From: Promicromonosporaceae bacterium
GTDB taxonomy: Bacteria; Actinomycetota; Actinomycetes; Actinomycetales; Cellulomonadaceae
DNA length: 52,745 nucleotides
NCBI GenBank assembly: GCA_009783295.1
Contig: WRHK01000025.1
Location: forward strand, 1 to 52,745
Reading direction: 5' to 3'
The translations under genes and the position numbers were made by a program. Shown here piece after piece: positions 16,209 through 23,029 of the stretch (position 1 is the first letter of the stretch; each line of letters opens with the position of its first letter). The notes beneath the pieces were generated by a model that did no database searches, had not been told where the DNA came from, and was given only the letters and a program-made list of their open reading frames with translations.

Positions 16209-16739
16209 ATGAGCCTCGATCGCCCCTATCCCCCTGACCCGTACTCGCTGCTGCCGCAGGTGCCGTCGTTCACCCTGACCAGCCCGGACGTCGTCGACGG
16301 GCAGCGGCTGGACGCCCGGTTCAGCGTCGACGGCGCGGGCGAGTCGCCCGCCCTGGAGTGGTCGGGCGCGCCGGAGGGCACCGCCTCGTTCGTGGTCAAC
16401 GTGTACGACCCGGACGCGCCGACGCCGTCGGGCTACTGGCACTGGAACGTGGTGGACGTGCCCGCGACGACGACGTCGCTGCCGCGCGGCGCGGGCGCCG
16501 TGGGCGGGGCGTCGCTGCCCGCCGGCGCCTACCACGTGCGCTCGGACGGCGGCGAGGACGGGTACGAGGGCTCCGGCCCGCCCGCCGGCGACCACGAGCA
16601 CCGGTACTTCATCGCGGTGCACGCCGTCGACGTGCCGCAGCTGGGCGTCGGGCCGGGCGCGTCGAACGCCGTCGTCGCCTTCAACCTGGCTTTCCACACG
16701 CTGGGACGCGCCGTGATCGTGGGGACCTACCAGCGCTGA
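16209..16739 (+). CDS. YbhB/YbcL-type PEBP (Raf kinase inhibitor-like) protein
   Basis: A 176-residue cytosolic protein of the phosphatidylethanolamine-binding fold. Family motifs are visible: SPALEWSGAPEGTASFVVNVYDPDAP, the ligand-site segment SGYWHWNVVDVPA, and HRYFIAVHAVDVPQL. Bacterial members have no agreed biochemical role. The ATG at 16209 gives MSLDRPYPPDPY; the Shine-Dalgarno is weak (GGAG about 14 bases upstream), and an in-frame start 36 bases earlier is possible. It shares the upstream region with the SOS operon but faces the other way. Confidence 0.88.
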   Translation: MSLDRPYPPDPYSLLPQVPSFTLTSPDVVDGQRLDARFSVDGAGESPALEWSGAPEGTASFVVNVYDPDAPTPSGYWHWNVVDVPATTTSLPRGAGAVGGASLPAGAYHVRSDGGEDGYEGSGPPAGDHEHRYFIAVHAVDVPQLGVGPGASNAVVAFNLAFHTLGRAVIVGTYQR

Positions 16740-16743
16740 CCCG

Positions 16744-18009
16744 TCAGAGCACCCCGACCAGCACGATCACCAGGGCCGGCATGAGGATGAAGAAGCCGAG
16801 CAGGTAGACGGCGATCACCCACTTGCGGTCCGTGGCGACGCGCGCGAGCCACTCGGAGCACCACAGCGGCACCGGCCGCAGCAGCGGGAACACGTACACC
16901 ACCACGAGCGAGCCGATGTTGTAGAGCAGGTGCACGAGCGCCGCCTGCAGGCCGATCCGGGCGTCCGCGCCGACGATCGCGAACGCCGCGAACACGGTGG
17001 TGAACGTGGTGCCCAGGTTGGCGCCGACGGTGATCGGGTAGAGCTGCTTGGTGCTCAGCAGCCCCGCTCCTGCGAACGGCACCAGCACGGACGTGGTGAT
17101 GGTCGAGGACTGGGTCACGACCGTCACCCCGAGGCCGGTCACCAGCGCGGCGGCGGGGTTGCGCCCTGCGGCGCGCGTCAGCATGTCGCGGGCGCGCCCC
17201 ACCATGAGCAGCTTGAGGAGCTTGCTGAGGTACTTGACCGCGACGAAGATCAGCCCGGCGCCCACCACGATGAGCACCAGCGGGCCGACGGCGCCGTCGA
17301 GCGGCGACGTCGCGCCGGCCGCGGCGTTGACCACCGGCCGGGTGAGGGTGCGCATGATGTTGAACTCGGCCGGGTCGGGCAGCCACGCGGTGCCGTACAG
17401 CGCGTCCGTCAGGGCCCCGCTGGCACGTTGCAGCGGCTGCCAGGCCAGCTCGATGGGGAAGAAGACCAGCAGCGCCAGCCAGTTGTAGAAGTCGTGGATC
17501 GACGACGCCTCGAGCGCTCGGCGGTACTCGACGCGGTTGCGGATGTAGCCCAGCGCGATGAGCGTCGTGGTCACCGTGGTGCCGACGTTCGCGCCGAACA
17601 GGATGGGGACCGCGCTGGTCAGGGGCAGTGCGCCCGCGCCCACGGCGGTCACGGTGATCGCCGTCGTCGTGGTCGACGACTGGATCAGCACCGTGGCGAG
17701 CACGCCCACCATGAGCCCGACCCACGGGTTCTGGGCGAAGTCGAACAGGCCGTGCGCGGCGTCGCCGCTCAGACCCGAGAAGCCGCGGCTGATGATGCTC
17801 ACGGCACAGATGAGCAGGTAGATGAGGCCGACGACGCCGCCCCATCCGAGGCCCCTGCCCCACGGCGGGACGGCGCTGGTGCCGATCCGCACGGTCTCCG
17901 ACGCGTGCGAGGCGACCGCTGGCGGCCCGTCCGTCGGCGGCGTCACCCCGGTGGCGTCGCCACGAACGGAGCTCTCTGTCGGTGCGGCTACCGCCGTCCC
18001 CTGAACCAT
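16744..18009 (-). CDS. Na/Pi cotransporter family protein
   Basis: A 421-residue membrane protein with the internal duplication typical of type II Na/phosphate cotransporters. Two QSST signature motifs are present (ATVLIQSSTTTTAITV and VTVVTQSSTITTSVL), each followed by a GAN-x-GTT motif (ILFGANVGTTVTTT and ITVGANLGTTFTTV). It likely couples phosphate movement to a sodium gradient; direction and affinity cannot be inferred. The N-terminal 50 residues are polar and Pro/Thr-rich, and probably cytoplasmic. ATG at 18007-18009 was chosen; a GTG nine bases upstream is in frame. It converges with the PEBP gene, 4 bases away. Confidence 0.9.
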   Translation of the reverse strand: MVQGTAVAAPTESSVRGDATGVTPPTDGPPAVASHASETVRIGTSAVPPWGRGLGWGGVVGLIYLLICAVSIISRGFSGLSGDAAHGLFDFAQNPWVGLMVGVLATVLIQSSTTTTAITVTAVGAGALPLTSAVPILFGANVGTTVTTTLIALGYIRNRVEYRRALEASSIHDFYNWLALLVFFPIELAWQPLQRASGALTDALYGTAWLPDPAEFNIMRTLTRPVVNAAAGATSPLDGAVGPLVLIVVGAGLIFVAVKYLSKLLKLLMVGRARDMLTRAAGRNPAAALVTGLGVTVVTQSSTITTSVLVPFAGAGLLSTKQLYPITVGANLGTTFTTVFAAFAIVGADARIGLQAALVHLLYNIGSLVVVYVFPLLRPVPLWCSEWLARVATDRKWVIAVYLLGFFILMPALVIVLVGVL

Positions 18010-18097
18010 GCGCCGCACGCTAGGGGCCGAAGGTTACGGCGAGAGGTTCAGCGGCGGTTCTTCCTTCGTCCTCTGTCCGCAAAAGTACGTACCAACA

Positions 18098-19051
18098 TCA
18101 GCCCTCGGCCTTGCCACGCCTCCAGTAGCCCATGAACGCGACAGCCTTGCGGTCGAGGCCGCGGTCGGCGACCAGGAAGCGGCGCAGCCCCTTGATCACG
18201 CCCGCCTCGCCCGCCAGCCAGGCGTAGAGGTGGGCGTCGCGGGCGAGGGCGCGGCCGTCGTCGTCGATCGGCACCTCCCACAGCAGGTCCCGGTCGACGT
18301 CGACGTCCTCCAGCGCGGAGCCCGCCGACCGGGGCACCGCGACCCTGCTCAGCAGCCGGTCGGTGGCGGCCTGGGCCGCCGGCGTCAGCAGGTCGCCGTG
18401 GGCGAGCCCGTCGCGGCCCAGCCACTGCACGCGCACCCCGGCGGGCGCCTTGAGGGTCCAGCGGTCCTCGCGGTGGGGCACCTCGAGCAGCACCTCGCCG
18501 ACGACGTCGTCCGGCAGCGACTCGCAGATCGCCGCGATCGCGGGCACGGCCGTCTCGTCGCCCGCGAGCAGCACGGCGCGCGTGCCGTCCGGCGGCGCGA
18601 ACCCGAGGCCGCCGTGCGGGCCGTCGTAGCGGGCGTCGGGGCCGAGGATCACCAGCGGCGTTCCGGGCCGGGCCCCGTTGGCCCAGCGCGTGGCCGGGCC
18701 GGTGTCGCCGTGGAGCACGACGTCGACGTCGACCTCGTTCATCGACTGCCGCACCGTGCGGACCGTGTAGGTGCGCAGCGGGTTGCGGCGCTCCTCCGGC
18801 AGCTCGCGCCATGCCGTGTACCAGTCGGGGTTCTGCCGGTCGAGGTACTCCCAGCCGCCGCACGGGGCGGGCAGCAGGAACTTCACGCGCTGGTCGCGGC
18901 CGTTGTCGGCGAGCTGGTGCAGGTCCGGGCCGGTGAACGTGATCCGCACGAACGAGGGGCACAGCCGTACCACGCGGGAGACCACGACGTCGAACATCCG
19001 CCACGGGTGCACCTGCTCGATGGCGGCGGGTGCGTCGAGGGCCTGGGTCAC
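18098..19051 (-). CDS. Siderophore-interacting protein (FAD-dependent ferric-siderophore reductase)
   Basis: A 317-residue SIP/ViuB-family flavoprotein that releases iron from imported ferric siderophores in the cytoplasm. The FAD-binding domain includes [10 protein letters not shown] and [25 protein letters not shown]; the C-terminal NAD(P)-binding-like domain has [20 protein letters not shown] and [20 protein letters not shown]. The GTG at 19049-19051 is immediately preceded by an IdeR/DtxR-like iron box, so the gene is probably repressed when iron is plentiful, and the transcript may have little or no leader. No siderophore transporter gene is adjacent. Confidence 0.93.
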   Translation of the reverse strand: MTQALDAPAAIEQVHPWRMFDVVVSRVVRLCPSFVRITFTGPDLHQLADNGRDQRVKFLLPAPCGGWEYLDRQNPDWYTAWRELPEERRNPLRTYTVRTVRQSMNEVDVDVVLHGDTGPATRWANGARPGTPLVILGPDARYDGPHGGLGFAPPDGTRAVLLAGDETAVPAIAAICESLPDDVVGEVLLEVPHREDRWTLKAPAGVRVQWLGRDGLAHGDLLTPAAQAATDRLLSRVAVPRSAGSALEDVDVDRDLLWEVPIDDDGRALARDAHLYAWLAGEAGVIKGLRRFLVADRGLDRKAVAFMGYWRRGKAEG

Positions 19052-19070
19052 GCAGGCAAGCCTAACCTCA
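19052..19070 (-). promoter_or_regulatory. IdeR/DtxR-type iron box
   Basis: On the minus strand the 19-mer TGAGGTTAGGCTTGCCTGC matches the iron-box consensus TTAGGTTAGGCTAACCTAA at 14 of 19 positions, best in the left half. It abuts the GTG of the siderophore-interacting gene and overlaps the last codon of the TetR gene. Confidence 0.75.
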
Positions 19071-19613
19071 CTCCGCGAGAGGTCGGGACCGCAGCCCTGC
19101 GAGCACCACGTCGAGGAAGAAGTCGCGGCCCTCCCCGCCGCCCACGCGGACGGCGTACTCGACCCCGCAGACGAGGTGCCGCAGCGCGTCCATCGTCAGG
19201 TCGTCGCGGACGACGCCGGCGCGCCGGGCGGCGTCGACCACCGCGGCCGTCACCTCGCCGAGCTCCCGCTTGAGGGCCTGGACCTCGGCGGACGCGTCCT
19301 CAGACGCCAGCAGCACCGCCTGCAGGCTGCCGTCGGAGAGCTGCAGCGCGAGGCCCTCGCGCACCAGCAGCTCCAGCGCCGCGGCAGGGTCAGGCTCGGC
19401 GGCCGCGCGGCGGGCCAGGTCACGGTAGCGCTCGAGGTCGCCTGTCGCGAGCGCCTCGGTGAGGGCGTGCACGGTCGGGAAGTGGCGGTACACGGTCCCC
19501 ACGCCCACCCCCGCCCGGCGTGCGACCTCGTTGAGGCGCAGCTCGCCGGGCTCGTTCCGGGCGGCGTCGAGGATGCGTTCGCGGCTGCGGACGGCGTCGG
19601 ATCGGGGGCTCAT
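19068..19613 (-). CDS. TetR-family regulator (divergent from SDR)
   Basis: A 181-residue TetR repressor. The N-terminal helix-turn-helix is [41 protein letters not shown], which is canonical; the C-terminal ligand-binding domain is alpha-helical. ATG 19611-19613 is used; an in-frame TTG nine bases upstream is possible, and no well-spaced Shine-Dalgarno is visible. A pair of 14-bp inverted sites lies between it and the divergent SDR gene at 19707, so autoregulation and control of the SDR gene are likely. The inducer is unknown. The gene end overlaps the iron box of the next gene. Confidence 0.9.
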   Translation of the reverse strand: MSPRSDAVRSRERILDAARNEPGELRLNEVARRAGVGVGTVYRHFPTVHALTEALATGDLERYRDLARRAAAEPDPAAALELLVREGLALQLSDGSLQAVLLASEDASAEVQALKRELGEVTAAVVDAARRAGVVRDDLTMDALRHLVCGVEYAVRVGGGEGRDFFLDVVLAGLRSRPLAE

Positions 19614-19628
19614 GCTCCCCAAGGTACC

Positions 19629-19677
19629 GGATAGTCGATCCGTTTCCTGTGCTACGGTTCAAGCGGATCAACTATCC
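19629..19677. promoter_or_regulatory. Inverted pair of 14-bp TetR operator-like sites
   Basis: GGATAGTCGATCCG at 19629-19642 and CGGATCAACTATCC at 19664-19677 are inverted copies of one motif with a single mismatch, 21 bases apart, in the divergent TetR/SDR promoter region. Each copy could bind a repressor dimer. Confidence 0.65.
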
Positions 19678-19706
19678 ACTTTGCTCTCACCCCCTCGGAG
19701 CCCGTC

Positions 19707-20633
19707 ATGACCTGGAACCCCGCCCACGTGCCCGACCAGTCCGGCCGCACCCACGTCGTCACCGGGTCGACCGCGGGCATCGGCTACTTCGCCGCCGAAC
19801 AGCTCGCCGGCGCCGGCGCCCACGTGGTGCTGGCCGGCCGCTCCCCCGCCAGGCTCGGCGCGGCGCGCGACTCGATCCGTGAGCAGGTGCCCGGCGCCGC
19901 GGTGTCCACCGTGGTGCTCGACCTGGCGTCGCTGGCCTCGGTCCGCCACGCGGCCGAGGAGCTCGGGGACCTCGACGCGCTCGACGGCGTCTTCCTCAAC
20001 GGCGGGGCGATGCGCGGGCCGGGCGACACCACCGCCGACGGGCTGCCGGTGCTGCTGGGCACCCACGTCGTGGCGAACGTCGCCCTCACAGGCCTGCTGC
20101 TGCCGGCGCTCGCCGCGACCGGTCGTGCTACGGGGCGGCCGGCGCGTGTCGTGCACGCTTCGTCGGGTTTCGTGCGCCGGTTCCGCACCGACGTCGACGA
20201 CGTCACCACCCCGCAGCGCGGGTTCGTCCGCGCGTACACGCACGCCAAGACGGTGACCGAGCTCTACGCGTTCGAGCTCGACCGGCGCCTGCGCGCCGAC
20301 GGGGTCGCCGCCGCGTCGATCCTCAGCCACCCGGGCGTCGGCGTCGACGCCAAGACCCCCGCGCGCCACGGCGTCTACGACCCCCGCACGCAGCGCCGCC
20401 GCAACCCCTTCAGCCCGTGGGCCCAGGGCAAGGACGCCGCGGCCTGGCCCGCCGTGCGGGCCCTGACCGACCCGGAGGCCACCGGCGGCGACTTCTTCGG
20501 CCCCGCCGAGGGCCGGCGCGGCCTGCCCGTGCGCGTCCCGGTGAACCCGCACACCGCCGCGCCCGACGGCGACCGCGCCGCTCGCGTGTGGGCGCAGCTC
20601 GAGGCGCTGTCGGGGGTGCCCGCGCTGCGCTAG
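19707..20633 (+). CDS. Short-chain dehydrogenase/reductase (WWOX/retinol dehydrogenase-like)
   Basis: A 308-residue SDR. The N-terminal cofactor motif is VVTGSTAGIGYFAAEQLA (TGxxxGIG). The central segment FLNGGAMRGPGDTTADGLPVLLGTHVVANVALTGLLLPAL resembles the NNAG region, and the catalytic Ser is in VVHASSGFVRR. The expected YxxxK is probably YTHAK (in VRAYTHAKTVTELYAFEL), with Tyr and Lys four apart as required. Length and arrangement resemble light-dependent protochlorophyllide reductase/retinol dehydrogenase-type SDRs. The substrate is unknown; control by the divergent TetR is likely. Its stop TAG overlaps the convergent TrmH stop within a CTAG palindrome. Confidence 0.88.
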   Translation: MTWNPAHVPDQSGRTHVVTGSTAGIGYFAAEQLAGAGAHVVLAGRSPARLGAARDSIREQVPGAAVSTVVLDLASLASVRHAAEELGDLDALDGVFLNGGAMRGPGDTTADGLPVLLGTHVVANVALTGLLLPALAATGRATGRPARVVHASSGFVRRFRTDVDDVTTPQRGFVRAYTHAKTVTELYAFELDRRLRADGVAAASILSHPGVGVDAKTPARHGVYDPRTQRRRNPFSPWAQGKDAAAWPAVRALTDPEATGGDFFGPAEGRRGLPVRVPVNPHTAAPDGDRAARVWAQLEALSGVPALR

Positions 20634-21475
20634 CTCTCCACCCTTGTCGCCCAGAACGCGACGGCCGACGCCGCCGCCACGTTGAGCGAGTCCACGCCCC
20701 CGGCCATGGGGATCTTCACCACGACGTCGCACGCCGCGACCGCCGCGTCCGTCATGCCGTGCCCCTCCGTGCCGAGCACCAGGGCGAGGCGCTCGGGCGG
20801 GTCGGCGACCAGGTCGTCCAGGGAGACGGCGTCGTCGGTGAGGGCCAGCGCGGCGACCGTGAACCCCGACTCCTGGAGCTCGCGCAGGCCGCCCGGCCAC
20901 GTCTCCAACCGTGTCCACGGCACCTGGAACACGGTGCCCATGGACACGCGGACCGAGCGGCGGTAGAGCGGGTCGGCGCAGCGCGGGGTGACCAGCACGG
21001 CGTCGACTCCCAGGGCGGCGGCGCTCCGGAACGCGGCGCCCACGTTCGTGTGGTCGACGATGTCCTCGAGCACCGCCACGCGGCGGGCGCCCGCTCCCCC
21101 GCGCGCCCCCGCGACCAGGTCGTGCACCGGCAGCAGCGCGGGCCGGTGCATCGCCGCGAGCGCCCCGCGGTGCAGGTGGAACCCGGTGATCTGCTCGAGC
21201 ACCGCCCCGGTCCCCACGAACACGGGCACGCCGGGCCACTCGGCGACGACGTCGGCCATGGACTCGAGCCACTTGTCGGCCATGAGGAACGACCGCGGCC
21301 GGTGCCCGGCGGCGAGCGCCCGGCGGATCACGGTGCTCGACTCGGCCATGTAGAGCCCCTCGGCGGGCTCGCGCCGGGACCGCAGCGCGACGTCCTTGAG
21401 GTCGGTGTAGTCGACGAGGCGAGGGTCGGTGGGATCGTCGATGCGAACGAGGTCAGGGCTGGTCACGGCCCCCAT
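20630..21475 (-). CDS. TrmH/SpoU-family RNA 2'-O-methyltransferase
   Basis: A 281-residue SPOUT methyltransferase that would methylate a ribose in tRNA or rRNA using S-adenosylmethionine. Motif 1 is DIVDHTNVGAAFRSAAALGVD, motif 2 is LVLGTEGHGM, motif 3 is KIPMAGGVDSLNVAAASAVAFW. The N-terminal domain (about 1-120) resembles an L30e-like substrate-binding domain. The RNA target cannot be assigned. ATG at 21473-21475; a GTG nine bases later is an alternative. A large palindromic repeat occupies the region upstream. Confidence 0.9.
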   Translation of the reverse strand: MGAVTSPDLVRIDDPTDPRLVDYTDLKDVALRSRREPAEGLYMAESSTVIRRALAAGHRPRSFLMADKWLESMADVVAEWPGVPVFVGTGAVLEQITGFHLHRGALAAMHRPALLPVHDLVAGARGGAGARRVAVLEDIVDHTNVGAAFRSAAALGVDAVLVTPRCADPLYRRSVRVSMGTVFQVPWTRLETWPGGLRELQESGFTVAALALTDDAVSLDDLVADPPERLALVLGTEGHGMTDAAVAACDVVVKIPMAGGVDSLNVAAASAVAFWATRVES

Positions 21476-21512
21476 TCTCCCGCCCGCCGCGCCGCGCTCG
21501 GGCCGCCCGCTG

Positions 21513-21580
21513 AGCGTTGTGGGTCCCTGAGACTCCGGTGATCGGGGCCGATAACCGGAGTCTCAGGGACCCACAACGCT
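21513..21580. repeat. Intergenic 68-nt palindrome, copy 1
   Basis: Two 33-base arms with a 2-base loop and one mismatch. The left arm begins AGCGTTGTGGGTCCCTGAGA and continues through CTCCGGTGATCGG. A second copy at 34495-34560 shares most of the arm. At arm position 18 this copy has A paired with T, where copy 2 has G paired with C, a compensatory change. No U-run follows. It lies between two minus-strand genes, downstream of the xylanase. Confidence 0.85.
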
Positions 21581-21588
21581 GTCGCGCC

Positions 21589-22890
21589 TCATGCCAGCGT
21601 CAGCTCCGTCGTCGTGCCGTCCGGGGACGTCACCGCGTACGTGCCCTTGAAGCCCTCGACCGTCACCTGGCCCGTCGCGTCCGTGCGGACGGTGGTCGGC
21701 TTGACCCACCACTCGTCCTTGACCAGCCCGAGGAACCGGTCGTAGGCCGGCTTGGCCGACCCGTCGCGGCGCAGCAGGCCGCCTGGTGCGTTGAGCCACA
21801 TGCCGCGGTCGCCCAGGCCCCAGTAGGTGAACGCCTCGACCAGCGGGTGCGCCACCAGGGTGCGGACGAACTCCTCGAGCTCGTCGGCCTGGCGGGCCTC
21901 GCCCTCCGGCGTCGACGGCCACTGCTCCGCCGTGACCTGCCAGTCGTTGAGGTCGACGATGTGCTTGGGCATGACCTCGCCCGACATGAGCGTCGTCTCG
22001 GTGAAGTGGATCGGCAGGTTGTAGCGGCCGAACCGGTCCAGGATGCGCTGCGTCTTCTCCAGACCCCAGTACCCCTGGTGCTGGTGGGACTGCAGGCCCA
22101 GCACGTCGATGCTGATGCCCGCCTCGAGCACGGCCTCGATGAGGCACTCGTAGGCGGTCGACATGTCGAAGTCGTTGAGCAGCAGCTTCACGTTCGGGTT
22201 CGTCGCGCGCGCCTCCTCCATCGCGAGGCGGATCATCTCGACGCGGCCCTTGATGCGGGCGAGCGGCGTGATGCCGTTCTCCTCCGCCTCGAACACGGGC
22301 ATGATGACGACCTCGTTGATGGCGTCCCACGTGTCGACGACGCCGGCGAACGCGTTGACGTCGCGGCGGATGCGCTCGCGCTGCAGGCGCTCGACCTCGG
22401 CCGGCGTGTACTTGAGGAGCCACTGGGGCTGGACGGTGTGCCACACCAGCGGGTGGCCCTTGAGGGACACGCCGCGCTCCTTGAACCAGAGGGCGGCGCG
22501 CATGAACTCCTCGGTGCGCGGCTGGCCCTCCTGCGGCTCGAAGCGGCCCCAGTAGAACGGCAGCGTCGCCGAGTTGTGCAGCGCCAGCCACTTCTCGGCG
22601 AAGGCGGCGTCGTACTCGCGGTCGCCGCGCTCGCCCGGACGGCCGACGCGCTGCGTCGGCTGGTCGGTGGTGCCGTGCGCGTAGCCGTTGATGTAGTCGA
22701 TCAGCTCGAAGCCGATGTTGCCGAACTTGAACGCGTGGCCGGTCTGCTCGACGACGACGTCGGCGTGGGCGACGGGCGTGCCGTCCGCGCCGGTCACGGT
22801 GACGGTCTGGGACGCGCGGCGGTGGGCCATGCCCGGGTCGAGCGCGTAGTCGGAGGCGGGCGGGGTGAAGAGGGACGTCGTTGTGCTCAC
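21589..22890 (-). CDS. GH10 endo-1,4-beta-xylanase, apparently intracellular
   Basis: A 433-residue glycoside hydrolase family 10 protein that would cleave xylan or xylo-oligosaccharides with retention. The acid/base is E193 in WDAINEV and the nucleophile E298 in HFTETT; substrate-site blocks GHPLVWHTVQPQWL and GLQSHQHQGYW are present. No signal peptide follows the GTG at 22888-22890, unlike most secreted GH10 enzymes, suggesting hydrolysis of imported xylo-oligosaccharides. The first 50 residues (SQTVTVTGADGTPVAHADVVVEQT) form a short beta-rich domain, also seen at the C-terminus (TTVRTDATGQVTVEGFKGTY). A LacI-type palindrome lies just upstream. Confidence 0.92.
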   Translation of the reverse strand: MSTTTSLFTPPASDYALDPGMAHRRASQTVTVTGADGTPVAHADVVVEQTGHAFKFGNIGFELIDYINGYAHGTTDQPTQRVGRPGERGDREYDAAFAEKWLALHNSATLPFYWGRFEPQEGQPRTEEFMRAALWFKERGVSLKGHPLVWHTVQPQWLLKYTPAEVERLQRERIRRDVNAFAGVVDTWDAINEVVIMPVFEAEENGITPLARIKGRVEMIRLAMEEARATNPNVKLLLNDFDMSTAYECLIEAVLEAGISIDVLGLQSHQHQGYWGLEKTQRILDRFGRYNLPIHFTETTLMSGEVMPKHIVDLNDWQVTAEQWPSTPEGEARQADELEEFVRTLVAHPLVEAFTYWGLGDRGMWLNAPGGLLRRDGSAKPAYDRFLGLVKDEWWVKPTTVRTDATGQVTVEGFKGTYAVTSPDGTTTELTLA

Positions 22891-22923
22891 GGCGCCAGCA
22901 TGGCACGCCCGAGCAACCGGGGA

Positions 22924-22935
22924 CGAATCGATTCG
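22924..22935. promoter_or_regulatory. CGAATCGATTCG palindrome, LacI-type operator candidate
   Basis: A perfect 12-bp palindrome with a central CG, 34 bases upstream of the xylanase GTG. LacI-family sugar repressors commonly bind CG-centred palindromes of this kind. No LacI gene is in the window. Confidence 0.5.
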
Positions 22936-22971
22936 ACAGTGATGTCGGTCGCGGCGGCGCGCCACGCGCAA

Positions 22972-22987
22972 GGGCCCCGGCGGGCCC
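22972..22987 (-). terminator. Possible hairpin downstream of the ABC exporter operon
   Basis: GGGCCC-CGGC-GGGCCC forms a 6-bp stem with a 4-base loop about 45 bases after the exporter stop codon on the minus strand. There is no U-tract, so it is only a weak terminator candidate. Confidence 0.3.
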
Positions 22988-23029
22988 GACCGTCACGGTG
23001 CCGGGCGAGCCCGTCGAGGCCCCCGTCTG

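Noticed and set aside
20626-20640. Overlap of SDR and TrmH stop codons in CTAG
   Set aside because: A simple convergent overlap caused by the palindrome; no functional meaning is supported.
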